Source of the DNA: Certhia americana
Lineage: Eukaryota; Chordata; Aves; Passeriformes; Certhiidae
Reading direction: 5' to 3'
DNA length: 64,000 nucleotides
Assembly (NCBI GenBank): GCA_018697195.1
Contig: CM031859.1
Coordinates: 55,366,650 to 55,430,649, forward strand
The notes beneath the pieces were generated by a model. The model saw only the letters and a list, made by a program, of their open reading frames with translations, did no database searches and was not told where the DNA came from. How positions within the stretch are numbered: the first letter of the stretch is position 1; each line of letters begins with the position of its first letter. The position numbers and the translations under genes were made by a program. Of this stretch, positions 24,001 to 35,559 are shown piece after piece.

Positions 24001-26860
24001 TCAAAGCCATCCTGTTGGCTTACGTTGTCAGTTCATTTGAAAATGAATGCACACTTCTGTGACAGTGTAGGACTTTTTTTCAACACAAACTCGTCCTGAC
24101 TACTGGCCCATCAAAATGTGTCAGATATGCTAATTGAAGGTTATTAACTTAAAATCTTTTTTTCATTGAAAACTGGTTCCTACCATAGTTTTCCCTGCTC
24201 TTCTTTGACCGTCATGTGACCTGTGATTGCCCTCTTAAAAGGAAACAAATGACTTAGGCTGAGAAAGGGAGCTGACTACTCTCTTGAGTACCTTTGAGCT
24301 TCTTGTCTTGGTTTCCTTAATTGCCCATGGGTTCTGTACCAATAAATCCCAGTATACTTAAGGGCAAGTTACCCCTTTTCAGTTGCTTTTTTTTTTTCCT
24401 GAATGCAAAGTTCAGTGGCACAAATACTGTTTTTTTAAGGACGGTGGTGCAATGCCGTCTCTGGTTCCTAGTGGTCCTGAGGATTGGGTTCTTCTAAGGA
24501 ATGGTTGAATAAAGTGTGATGAGCACATCAAAGGCATTCTTAGTAACTTTTTGATTTCTAGCTTGCTGTATGTTGTATGCTCCGTGGCTGCCTGATAGTT
24601 GCAATATTGCAGATCACTTACTACAGCATAAAAGAAGGTCAAAGATAATAAATCTTTAATAGACTTTGTGACTGTCTAAATACAAACCTTATGTTTTCTA
24701 TTGATATGTTATATGTTTGTAGAAAGATTTCGGAGATAATAGAGGCCTAGTAGAAACTTACTGCCTCTTGCGGTGATGATAATGTTTTTATTGATGTATT
24801 TTTTTCTGTATCCTTAGGTGATGTTACAACTCAGGTGTCACTTCAGCCTGCACTGAAATTCAATGGTGGGGGTCATATCAATCACACCATCTTCTGGACA
24901 AACCTTTCTCCTAATGGAGGAGGGGAGCCTAAAGGTTAGTGTGTGCTACAGTGGTTTATTGTATCAGTTTTAATTAACAGGTAGAATTGATGATCTTTTC
25001 TCTCTTTGAAGGCATCTAAAGGATCTTTATTCTTCAGAGTTAATTCACCTGTCTACGTGACAATTACCAAAAATCTGAGGTGTTCGGGAGGTTTTCGGAT
25101 GTAAGCCAAAATATAAAAAATTAGTCATGTACAAAGTGTTTTTAATTTCTAGAGCTGATTATGTACACACTGCAAAATACCTGGCTACTGCTGTATATAT
25201 CCTTTCCACCTTCATAAGAGAAAATAGTTGTACAAAGCTGTGCTGATTAAATTGCCGTTATGTACTCGGTTCACAGAAAGAAGAAATGTGCTGCAGACCC
25301 ACTCAGCCTAGTGGCTGGAGTTATGCTCCAGTTTGGATAGGGATAGTTTAGCAGTTAAAGCCTAAAGGAAGGAATCTCCTTGGGGAGGATAGAGTACTGA
25401 TTACCTAAAGTGACCTGCAATTAAAGGTAAAGGCCCTTTAGTACAGATCTCACAAAAGCTGTTGTGATAATGGAGAGGTTTTGATTGAGGTTTACGTGCC
25501 TGTGATCTTTCTGGGGTTTTTTTTCTGTTAAAGGAGAATTGATGGAAGCCATCAAACGTGACTTTGGTTCCTTTGCAAACTTCAAGGAGAAGCTGACAGC
25601 TGTATCAGTTGGTGTTCAAGGATCAGGCTGGGGGTGGCTTGGCTATAACAAGGAGCAAGGACGCCTACAGATAGCAGCTTGTGCAAATCAAGACCCTCTG
25701 CAAGGAACAACAGGTCAGGCTTCTTTCCTTCCCCTCTGCTTCTGTAGATATAATAGGCAAGTGTATGACATCTGAAAAGTGGTTTGTGGACAATACTGAG
25801 AAGAAATTGATGGATTAATAGATGTGAAAAATCAAATGTCTCTTCTAGCAGAAGAGAAAACACAGTTTTTAGAGCAGTGTTTGTAAATCAGGACTTAAAA
25901 ACTGTGAAGAGCAGAAGGATTAGGTGTCCTAGTCCAAGGGAAAATAGATGGGCCGTATTGTGAAAGTGCTTTTTGCTTGGCAAATATTTTAGCCCCAGCT
26001 TCCTTGGATTTTTGAGTAACTGGAGTAACTTGCACATACCAAGCAACATTAAACCTCTTGCCTTCAGATTTTTTTTTCTCTGACAGAGGAGCTATTCACA
26101 GCACTGTCAGTGGAGCCCAGACAGCAGGAGAGGGGAAGATTAACTTAAATAACTCTTGTTCCTATCCATACTGGATTTAAAATGGAGCCTTATAATTTAC
26201 TTCCTTTATATTGACAGAGTAATGAGTGTCAACCAAATCAGTGTATGTGATGTGGTTAAATGTTGCAGCTGGACAGGCAGTCCAGTACTGGCAGTGATCT
26301 CTTTCCAAGATATTCTTCCTTAGAGAGACATGGAAATGGTAGTGGCAGGCTGGACACCCTTCACAGAGAGAAGCGGTCATGACTAGTGAGGATCTGCCTG
26401 CAGCGTCTGCTTGTCCAAATCATTTTGCATTTAAAACATGTTCTGCAGAATTCATAGAGAATGGCAAGGAATTTCATGTATTGCCAGCAGTCTGTGTATT
26501 GCCTGTCAGTAGGGTGAAAAGAAATTAGAGATTTAGTGTAGGGACATAGAATATAATGGGGGTAAATTTCACCCTCCCTCCTATGAAAATTTACCATTAA
26601 AAATTCAGTGACAAGGGTATTTTGGCACAAAAGCAAGGAGGTAATTAGGCACTTAACAAATAGCCTGTAATTAAGGTATTGGAAGCAAGCGGGCATAGCA
26701 AGAAATCTTCTATAATGTAATTTTTCATGAAAGTGCTTGCATAACTGTGCAAAAGACAGATACCTTTCAAAAGTGACTTCATCTGGTTTCAGTTATGTCT
26801 TCAAGGCACTTCCAGAATATTTATAGATGTGTTTACCCAATTCAGCTCTTTGAGTTTATG

Positions 26861-26901
<41 letters not shown>

Positions 26902-27214
26902 AGCACAGTTTTGTAAAGTATTGCAGTAAGGACCAGTATGCTGCAGAGTGCTTTGTCGTCCTGCAGATTAAGACTCAGATACTGGGTACAACTTGGGCAT
27001 GCAATATAAAACTTTACATGTAAAGTGTGTTTTCATACATTTACTAAATTTATCCTCTTTTTTCACAGGTCTCATTCCTTTGCTAGGCATTGACGTATGG
27101 GAACATGCTTATTATCTTCAATATAAAAATGTTCGACCTGATTATTTGAAAGCCATCTGGAATGTGATCAACTGGGAGAATGTATCTTCAAGATATGCAA
27201 CTTCCAAAAAGTAG
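20973..27214 (+). CDS. SOD2: SOD2, mitochondrial manganese superoxide dismutase; five exons, complete
   Basis: Converts superoxide to hydrogen peroxide and oxygen in the mitochondrial matrix, as a homotetramer with one Mn per subunit. Exons are 20973-21001, 22181-22383, 24818-24934, 25534-25713 and 27069-27214, which join to 675 bases (224 residues plus stop; human has 222). Residues 1-26 ([10 protein letters not shown]...SRQ) are an Arg-rich, acid-free targeting peptide, and the mature enzyme should start at [11 protein letters not shown]. Manganese ligands are His52, His100, Asp185 and His189 (mature 26, 74, 159, 163). Active-site Tyr60, Gln169 and Trp187 are present, as is the family signature DVWEHAYY (185-192). 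Lys70 and Lys124 correspond to the human acetylation sites K68 and K122. The start is the only ATG in frame with a targeting peptide and has a good context (gccgccATGt). No defects are seen. Confidence 0.98.
21002..22180 (+). other. SOD2: SOD2 intron 1
   Basis: The first 500 bases lie in the CpG island and the rest falls to background composition. It contains a partial tandem copy of exon 1 at 21015-21041 and ends in a long pyrimidine tract (about 22142-22178). Open frames of 74-188 codons at 20986-21790 are products of GC richness and are not genes. Confidence 0.85.
22181..22383 (+). CDS. SOD2: SOD2 exon 2, residues 10-77
   Basis: Preceded by a long T-rich tract ending ttttctag. It carries the rest of the targeting peptide, the mature N terminus [18 protein letters not shown], and the helical hairpin with Mn ligand His52, His56 and the gateway Tyr60. 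It ends ALAK plus one base of Gly78. The donor GTTTGT is weak compared with GTAAGT. Confidence 0.97.
22384..24817 (+). other. SOD2: SOD2 intron 2
   Basis: A 2.4 kb intron. It has an A17 run at about 22445-22461 followed by a G-run, and a (CTG)6 tract at 23371-23388. In mammals this intron carries the cytokine-responsive NF-kB/C/EBP enhancer of SOD2. I could not point to a clear matching NF-kB site here. Confidence 0.8.
23371..23388 (+). repeat. (CTG)6 microsatellite in SOD2 intron 2
   Basis: Six perfect CTG units followed by the imperfect continuation ttactgatgctg. Intronic and short. Confidence 0.9.
24818..24934 (+). CDS. SOD2: SOD2 exon 3, residues 78-116
   Basis: The acceptor is ccttag and the donor GTTAGT. 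It encodes [20 protein letters not shown], the second Mn ligand His100 in HINHTIFW, and [11 protein letters not shown]. Confidence 0.97.
24935..25533 (+). other. SOD2: SOD2 intron 3
   Basis: A 0.6 kb intron from GTTAGT to TAAAG, with an unremarkable sequence. Confidence 0.85.
25534..25713 (+). CDS. SOD2: SOD2 exon 4, residues 117-176
   Basis: The acceptor is taaag and the donor GTCAGG. It encodes [20 protein letters not shown], then [20 protein letters not shown] and NQDPLQGTT. Gln169 hydrogen-bonds to the metal-bound solvent in known MnSODs and is characteristic of the Mn enzyme. Confidence 0.97.
25714..27068 (+). other. SOD2: SOD2 intron 4
   Basis: A 1.36 kb intron from GTCAGG to CACAG. 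It contains the (TG)19 microsatellite at 26862-26899, about 170 bases before exon 5. The 111-codon minus-strand open frame at 26361-26696 has no coding features. Confidence 0.85.
26862..26899 (+). repeat. (TG)19 microsatellite in SOD2 intron 4
   Basis: A perfect TG dinucleotide repeat of 38 bases. It is long enough to be polymorphic, and alternating TG can adopt Z-DNA. Confidence 0.95.
27069..27214 (+). CDS. SOD2: SOD2 exon 5, residues 177-224 and stop
   Basis: The acceptor is ttcacag. It encodes [20 protein letters not shown] with the last two Mn ligands (Asp185, His189), then [20 protein letters not shown] and the C terminus SRYATSKK. The stop is TAG at 27212-27214. Confidence 0.98.
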
Positions 27215-27575
27215 AGTGGAATTCTTGCACTAGACTACTAAAATGTCACCAGTTGTACTCTGGTACCACTCTTGTAGTAGTGCCTGTGGCTTACAAATGA
27301 ATTGTTCTACTGCAGAAAGCACTTCACTCATCTGACAAAAGCATTTCATAATCAAGCAAAGTGTCTGCTTGTTTAATTCTGTGAAAGGTATTTACTTAGA
27401 GTTCTGAAGCTTTAAACTGCTGTGCAGCAAAGGGAGACACTTTAATCTGTTCCATTGCATATAGAAACATGTCACCTTGCTGAAGCTTAATGGATTTCCT
27501 TGTTGCACTAAAATACCTAAGTGGAAATATGTGCTACTGTTGCTATAAACAAATAAAACTCAAAAGAAGAATCTT
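27215..27575 (+). other. SOD2: SOD2 3' UTR
   Basis: About 360 bases from the TAG to the estimated cleavage site after AATAAA. It includes a short AU-rich patch (ggtatttactta, about 27388). Confidence 0.75.
27552..27557 (+). terminator. SOD2: SOD2 polyadenylation signal AATAAA
   Basis: A canonical hexamer 338 bases after the stop, followed by a T/G-rich stretch (tttttggtaatatctgg, about 27600) suited to cleavage-factor binding. Mammalian SOD2 also uses distal sites, which could exist here farther right. Confidence 0.8.
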
Positions 27576-27589
27576 CTATAACTGCCTGC

Positions 27590-30500
27590 AAGAGACTCAT
27601 TTTTGGTAATATCTGGTTTAGTTACTTGATTTTAAAACAATTGGAAGAGAAAAATGCCTTTTGTAATTGTTTTGTATTACAGGCTGCCGAGCTTTCATAA
27701 AGGTTGAAAAGATAAATGAAAGGGGAAATAGGTGTTGCCGTGCCTGCCTGAATTGCCTGTCTTTAGTCATTCCTACCCCTTCTTGCATTCTTACGTGAGA
27801 TCCTTGTGTATCACACTGAAGCACGAGTGTTGGAAGCATTACTTTCAGTGCAAGAGATTACAGTAATGTCTCAGGAAAATCGTTCACATAGAACCTGAAT
27901 GACAGTGTCTACACTCATTTCACACTTAACTTTAGGGCCATCCCCTAAACTAAAGGGACTGATTCCGTGCAAATATCAAGAGTTGTCTCTGCACAGCCCT
28001 GTTGCTGAAACAGTAGTAATAAATTAAATAATGCTTGAAGCAGGGATGAAGTAGCCTGTGTGGTGTAGCAGAGCATGCCCATGGTCTTGAAAAAGAAATG
28101 GTTGGCATGTTGTGCTTAGCATGGTGTCTGCTTGAAGGTGAAGGAAACTGGAGTTTTTCTGTTCCATACTACATACAGTGAAGTACCACATAGCAGAGAT
28201 GAAAAACAAACTGGTGGAGTGCTCCTCAATATGAGTGACTGCTGAGGCAGGGCTTTGTTGATGAGTGCTGTAATGTGTGTGCCAGACACCCTGGTACTGC
28301 ACACTCCAAAGGAACAGGAGGTAAACGCCTGTAGACTGCTCTGGAAAGGAGTGCTTAAGCTATGGAGGAAGCTTGAATTAGCTCCAGGTGGTGAGGCTTT
28401 AAACCATGGAGAGCTCAAGCACTGCAAACATTTGCTGAGGCTCTAAAGGCAGTAGTGTGAGACCCAGCACATGCTGGTAAGGCTCAGTGCTTTCTGCTGT
28501 ACACCAGGTTAAGAAAAAGTTCCACTCCTCTGCTTCCAGTCAGCTGGTGAGTCAATCCTGCTACCTTGGGTCCTGTCTAGGTCTGAATGTGGAAATTACT
28601 AAGCTCTATACCAAAGGGATTGTCTGTGGAATAGGAAGATGAGAATTTACTAATTTGAACACCAATAGTAGGGACAGTGAAGCAGTGAAATTTAGTGCTT
28701 GTTCTGGACAACTGTAAAGGACAAAGGTTTCTTTATGTGGTTCATTTGAGGTAAGGGCTTGGTTAAACTGTCTTAATTCCCTACTGCTTTGAAATCTGGA
28801 AGAAGTGGTTCTTGTGGCACTATGAAGTGGAGTATGTGCCTGTAATTTAACAAGTGTGCTAGCAAAGCTGCTGACTGGGCAGTGAAAGTGCCTAAACCTC
28901 TTCCTAATCTGTGTTAGGCAGTAAACTCCGAATTGCTGCTGAGAACTAGCACTTTGTGTTACAGTGGGTGCTGTGGAGGTGGGCAGGTCTGTCTCTCCCT
29001 ACATGAATTGAGAAATGGGAAGGGAAGGTCTTACAGCTGATCTCAAATGCCCTGTCAGGACAAGTCTGAGACCCATCAGTCAAACACAAAACTAACGGTT
29101 TGTTCTGCCTAGACCTTCCTAACCCCAGTGGTAAGAATATCTCTGTGTAAAGTCATCTCCAACCTGAACTGTGCAGAGTGTCATCAATGAGCATGGAATT
29201 ATTTGCAGACTTGATCTGTCTACAGGAGCAGTGAGTTTGCAAATTTCAGTGCTGGATTAGTCTTTGACCTGCGCCAAACAGAAGAGTTGCAAAATTGCAT
29301 CCTGATAGACCCCAGGGCTTAGCCATGTTGCTGATGAAGATGCCGTTTTTGTAGACACAGTTAATTTGTGTGTAGGCTACATTATGTTAAAATAAAAATT
29401 GGGATAATTTCAAGAGGGGAACAAAGTGCCTAACTCAAAACCTAGGAAGTGATAATGTGTCATGGGCTGAAAGAACAGGGTGCATAAGGGTGATCCTGTA
29501 ATAAATATTTGCAGGTGGTAAAGCTACTGCACACAGAGAGTTTGGTTTGCACATTGCAGATTTTGCTGGCTGAATGTTTTTCAGACACATGCAGTTGGGT
29601 CCAAAAGGGAAATGGAAGTGCACATTTATGACTTCTTGCTGACCCATAAAAAGGCATTTGAAGGCTAATACGAGTCACAAAGTGTGTGTATCATTCTGTA
29701 CCAGAACAGATTAAAATAATTTGAGGCCAGCCAAACCAAGCTCTTGCAGCCTTTCTGTGGCCTCCATGGCAGGCTGTGGGGGTGATGCCATGGCTGGCCC
29801 CAGTGAACCCTCACGGTGGCACCTTCATCCTGCTGGGGAACAGGAGGGGTCTGTGAGTATCTGTACTGAGGATGCAGAAATGGAAATAGATCAAAGAGGC
29901 TTTTCCCCTCCAGCTTCTAATTGCCACCTTACAATTTTTTATTTTACGTTTATCTACAGCATGTATTAAAAACCTCACAAAGTAGTAAACCCATAAAGTG
30001 TCTCCAGAAAATACGGTGACACAGCTTATGAGCAGGTATGCTCTCCTAGATATTAAAGCATCTTTATTTACTGAAGACTTACTTGTCTTTATTTTGTATT
30101 CAAGAATTTACTTCTCTCTAGTGTAGCAAATTAGGTTTAAAATGCCACTGTGTCATTCTGCTAATATTTTACATGCCTGTTGCTTTGACCTTGCAGAAGT
30201 TAATCATTACACTGCTATAAAGGGAAAGGGTTGTGTTTGCAGTCATGTCTAACACTGAGGAGATAAAGATACTGGTAACTTTGTAGGCTTAGCCTGCATT
30301 TTTCTTCTGTTTAATAATTAAAGGTAATGCTCCCACGTTTAGTCATAGCTGTTACTCTTGTTGATTCAAAAAGCGAAGGGTTCTGTGGTGGGAGTGTGTG
30401 CGTTTGCAGAGCTGAAGCAGCTCTAGTCCCAGAGACCCAGAGCTGTGCCTTCCCCACTAGGTGGGAGTGTCTGTCTGTCTTACTCTGTTGACTTCGGGCT

Positions 30501-33500
30501 TCCGAATTGAATTTCATAGAGTCAGGTTAGGAACCTGGCTGGGTGTTCTCACTGCTCAGGAGGGGATCTGTTTGGACTTCCACTTTCTAAACAACTAAGG
30601 TGACCCCTTTCAGTGAGCAGGATGTGGGGAGGAGACAATGCTGCTGTGGAGAGGGCAGTTTATGGTAATACATACAGTCAAATACAGAATTTACTGTAAC
30701 TAGAGCCAAGCAGGCAGAGGCTAGAGGGAGGTACTCCTAATTAAAATGAATATGCTTCTACAGTTCCTATCTGCCTCATCGGGCTCTAAGTGTGTGTGTG
30801 TAGGGACACACTGTACATGACATCCTGAACGGTCTTTCGAGTCCAGAGACCACAGATTTAACTGCAGGGGATGAAGCCTGTCACATTGTTGTAATTAAAC
30901 CAAGTCTGCAGGGAGTACACAACCTGAGGCACAGAGCTTTGCAGTTACAGCTGTGCTGCTCTACAGGGCTGCTGCTGCAGCACCTTTTCACTGGATCTTC
31001 TCACCTAAAGAGATGGATAGACCAGTTAGCACCATTTGGTGAACCTGCTGTCTGAACCTGCTGGAGCTGGTGGTGGACCTACACAGCCTTGTGACACCAC
31101 AGAAGTAGCTTTGACATGTGCCCTACAGCTGTCTTTTAAAACATGTCTGGATTGATGGGAGATCTCTGGAGCTCAGAGAACTCCCTACAGAACAGTACTT
31201 GGGAAGTCTTGACATTAGGGCAATGTGAAGTGACTGGCAGTCCCCATAGTTGTGGGCTGCTGTTGGGCATATGAACTTGAAGAGGAAATGACAGCTTTCT
31301 GAAAGCATTAATTTCTGTGGAACTCTATGGAAACATACAAAAGTTGCTGGGTATTGCACCTGGTATTTTCAGACAGGTTAAAAGTTTTCAGAATCTGACT
31401 TCCTGTGAGGGAATTTTGTTCCAGTTGGAAAGGTAAAAACTTTGAAATGTGTCTTCAGTTAGACTAAATTTCCTTAGTCCTTTCTAGTTTTCATCACCTC
31501 TTTTTCTGAGGAGGAACCAAGTCTATACTTCCCTGGCTTCTCCCTACCTCTCCTGAGGTCCCTCATTGAACTCCACTTCCTTTGGGGTGTACTCTGGAGT
31601 TCTGTTCTTGCAGCTGTGTTCTTTCTCACCATCTGCTCCATAGTGCTGCATCTTAAGGGCTTGTCCTTTATGCTACTGGCACTAGGACTGTAGCTCTAAA
31701 AGGTCAGATCTAAAAGCAAGTAGCATGGTAATGCATCTACTTTTACCCGTAACCTTTGCAATATTCAGAAGATGACTGCACAAGAATTTCAGTTTTGCCT
31801 TGTCTTTGTAAGAGAAAATTAAAAGTTTTTATGCAGTTGCTACAAAAAATACCACTGACACATCAGAGGTCTGAAAATCAGAAGGAAATAGGAAAGAACA
31901 TCTGTTCATTTAAGTGTCATGATTTGAAGGTAATCTCACAATTCTGAGAAGGACTAATTTGTACTGTTTCAATATTTGAACTTGACAGGAAATGGTGATG
32001 TTGCAATCCTTGTTTTGCCTCTAGAAATTCAGACCTGAGGTAGCTAAAAGCAAGGGCTCCCAGTTTTTAGGAATTTTGAAATTTGGCTGTGGTAAAAACT
32101 GAATAGAATTGACGACTTGTCAGTGTTTCCAGGAATCCAGAAGCTCCCCAGGCTCCCTACAGCTGTCAGGGAAGTCTGGTGTCTTGTCTGTCAGAGCAGC
32201 TGTTGTGGGCTTTGAGCCTCAGGCATCTCCAAAGGTCATTCACATAGAGCTGCTTCAAACAAAACATTTTAGCCTCATAAAGGTATTGTTTAAGAAAGCT
32301 CTCTGTCTCTCTGTGTATCTGTCTTCTGGCTAAATGTCTCACTGGGGTATTTCCAGCCACCCTTATCCCTCTAGCAGAATTGTGTTGAGAGGCTGTAGGG
32401 AGGAGAGGAGATGCAGTCTTTTAAAAGGTGCATCATCAAGCTGTCTTTGATTTCTTCCTCCTATAAAAGATGTACACAAGCCTGGCCAGCCTGTCAGGAG
32501 AAGAGCTTGACTCTTGGGTCCCTTGAGTGTTTGAGTTTGTTTCCCAAGTCACTGAAAGGAACTTGTGTCAGAAGGACTTTAACTTTTTCTTCCCTCTGCG
32601 CTCCCCCACATCTTCCTGGGCTTAATTGCAATAGGTTCTACTGGTATCTACAAGGAAATGTATTCATTATTTTCTGCTTATTTATTTTTCTTATGGAAGA
32701 ATAAAGGTCACAAAACTAAAGCTCTCACCTGGGCTTTTTTGGGGGATGAAGGGATATTATTTATAAAAGCTTAAGTGTAGGACTTGGTGTCTTTTTGTGT
32801 AACTGAATAAAAATGGGAACAATCAACTGGAATTATCCTGCCTGAGGGTCAAATGTTCCAATGGGAGTTTTCACTTGCCTTCATGAGATCCAGGTCAGTT
32901 AAAAGCAACTCGGGGCCAGAACTGCTGCTTTTCTGTATTATCTAGCTGGGAATTAGAGTTGTTCCTGGATTTTGTTTTATTAGAATGTAAGTCATAGCAG
33001 TTAAGTGTTGGTTGTTGTCCATCTGCTGATATTCCTTGCTGTCCCAAATGCATTCTCTCTGTGTGAAACTGTGCAGCATACATGGAGTATGCAAGTGGCA
33101 AACCCATGTCTTGTAGAGAGAAAAGCACAGGATATTAAGTGGAACTAAATGTTTTTGTTCCAGATGCGTCTGTCTGGAATAGACACTATGGAACAGATAG
33201 AGGTGTGGGTTAGTGACACGGGTTCAGCCTTGAAAATGATCCTTGAAATTAACATCTGCATCTGCTGATTCTGAGCTGACCTGCCCAGATTCCTCTCCAG
33301 CAGGCTCTGATGTCAGCTTCATTAGATAGCAGCATGTTCCTGTGGTCTCAGAGAAATGTCCAACGGCTAGAACGTGTTGGGATGTAGGACTACCCCATCC
33401 TTCTTTCCTTTGCCTGAGCATTTTGCATCAGCAGCCAGTATGTCACAACAATGCAGTGGTCTTCCCTCATCTTTCATTTTCATTCCAAATCCCGAGCAGT

Positions 33501-34510
33501 GCACTGTAAGGCAGTTTTGCATGGGTAGAAAAAAGCAAAGCTGCCCATGTCCAGCTGTCACCGTGTACTGCATCCAGGAGCATGTTTTTTAAGTGGTTGC
33601 AAAGGGATTTTCTGGATTGCACCCTTGGGCTGACATCAGGGCAGCAACATGGAGAAGTCCTAGTCTTGCTGTTACTCACTTGGAGCTTCTTGCAGAGTCT
33701 GAGCTGGACCTGACATCTGAAAATCCTAGTTCTGCCTGTAGTCCTTAGGGATTACAGTTTTGAGGGGGATAATATGTGTATGTGTCTAAATATACAAATA
33801 TAATAATGTACTTATCTCTATGTGCATCATTCTGTTAACCTCTTCTGAATGTTTGGAGAAAAATAATGGCAGAAAAACCATCTGGTTGCACTCACTCTTG
33901 CAAGCCAACATCTGGCTGCCAGACTTGAGAGGCTGTGTAATCTGCTCATGTGGTTTCCATGCTTTGATTCCCTGCTATGACTGAGTGCTGCAGAGGAACT
34001 TGTCCCTTCTGGCAGAGTGTGATCTGACAGTGTGTTGGAAGGACACAGGGTGTCCACCATTAGCCTTTGTTTACCTGGAAGTGTGTCCAGGGTAATCCAA
34101 GTGGCAGTATATATGTATGTTGCTCATAGTGCTTCATCACTAAAGCCTTGGCCTTAAAAAGCTCTTGCTTTGCTGGAACTGTGCTTGCAGTTACCCAGAT
34201 ATATTGTAGATGTGGAATGTCAGTCCTGCACTATGAATGCAATAAAAGTGAATGCTTCCATTTAGCCTCTGAACTGAAATTCAGGAAAAACATGCTTTAC
34301 TTTCCTTACACACCACACACACATGCAAGAAAATGAGACCTTGTGTCTTGCCTCTTTAATTTATTTGTGGATGAATGAAAAGGGTGGGATGCCAGTGCAG
34401 TTCATGCAAAGAAGGAGGATGTGGGTGCTGGAGCGTTGCTTCTGCTGCCTGCCCCTCCAGACCAGTGCCCAAGGTACTCCCCTTTTCTGATCCAGAGGGG
34501 AATCTGGATA
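27590..34510. other. Gene-free region right of SOD2
   Basis: About 7 kb in which I see no gene. The longest open frames (92-103 codons, minus strand, 28024-28427) overlap each other in different frames and have no domain, splice context or codon pattern. A short hairpin (ctttaggg / ccctaaa) lies at about 27930-27950. Extended SOD2 3' UTR could occupy part of the left end. Confidence 0.6.
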
Positions 34511-34512
34511 TC

Positions 34513-34549
34513 AAAAAAAAAAAAAAAAAAAAAAAAAAATAAAAAAAAA
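34513..34549 (+). repeat. Poly(A) tract, 37 bases with one T interruption
   Basis: A27 followed by T and A9-10. The 170 bases before it end in gaatctggatatc and match no family I recognise. It could be the tail of a retrotransposed sequence or a plain A-microsatellite. Confidence 0.9.
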
Positions 34550-35460
34550 ATACTGAGGGCAGTATCCTGATTGCTCAAGGGGAACTATCTGCTCTGAGCA
34601 TGATCTCTTTCCACTAACTGAGCCCTATATCGTCTTTCTGGCTCCAAGCATTTGGTGACTTTGGATGAATTGGCGAGACATTTTGAATCAGTCAACACCC
34701 CATATTCAGTAAATAAGTTATTTGCTTCTCCCAGTCTTGCCCAAAGCATTTTTCACTTGCATGAAACTATTTTCTATTGGCTTGAAAGAGGAAGAGGAAT
34801 GAAATAAATTTGTTGACTGAGTCAGAGAACATGTAATAGCAGCTAAACAAGAACTCTGATTTACTGATTTTTGTCACGATCAAATTTAGACTCCATCTTC
34901 CACAGATATTCAGATTGTGGAATGGTTTTTTTTCTAGAGGAATTCACAATGCATTCGTTAATCTCAAGTCAGAATCACTGTCTTGGTGGCAGTTGGCAGT
35001 GACATTTGGGTTATGTTAATGAGAGCAAAATTAAATATAGTGCAAAATTAAATTTAGCACAATGTAGGAACCAGTAACATGAAAAACAAGTGAAAAAGAA
35101 GAAAGAACTACCTGCCAAACTGCAGATCAAAGGGAGAAAATTATTGGAACATCCCAACACTATTTTTTTTAGAGTTTGGGGTTTTTTTCAAGGGAAGAAA
35201 AAAATAGTGTAGCCTGAAAACTGAAATAATAATTTTCTTTTTTGAAGCCACATAACCTTACCTTCTGTTGGAGGAACAATCAGGTTTTATCCTTCACCTT
35301 GACCAGAAAAATAAAGTGGAAGAGATAGGAGGAGGAAGAAGACTCTGTTTTTGTCTTTTGTACCAATTTGCAAAGTTCTTGACAACAGTTGAAAAATTTG
35401 TAAAACTTTCTGAGAAAAAAGCCCAAACAGAGGAATCAGAAAAATAATGTCACTGGAAAC
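34550..35460. other. Gene-free AT-rich stretch
   Basis: No gene was seen. It contains a 17-base tandem pair at 35025-35058 (gcaaaattaaatatagt / gcaaaattaaatttagc). Confidence 0.6.
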
Positions 35461-35463
35461 CAA

Positions 35464-35557
35464 CAAAAAACCCCAAACCCCCCCCCCCCCAAAAAAAACC
35501 CCCAAAACCCCCCCAAAAAAACCAAAAAAACCCAAACCAAAACAAAACCAAAAAAAT
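35464..35557. repeat. A/C low-complexity tract with long C runs
   Basis: About 95 bases of almost only A and C, with C runs of 4, 13, 5 and 7 between 35471 and 35514. On the minus strand this gives four G-runs close together. The apparent Gly/Phe-rich 82-codon frame on the minus strand (35287-35535) is a translation of this tract and is not a gene. Confidence 0.9.
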
Positions 35558-35559
35558 GG

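Noticed and set aside
35287..35535. Gly/Phe/Trp-rich 82-codon minus-strand frame
   Set aside because: It is a translation of the A/C low-complexity tract.
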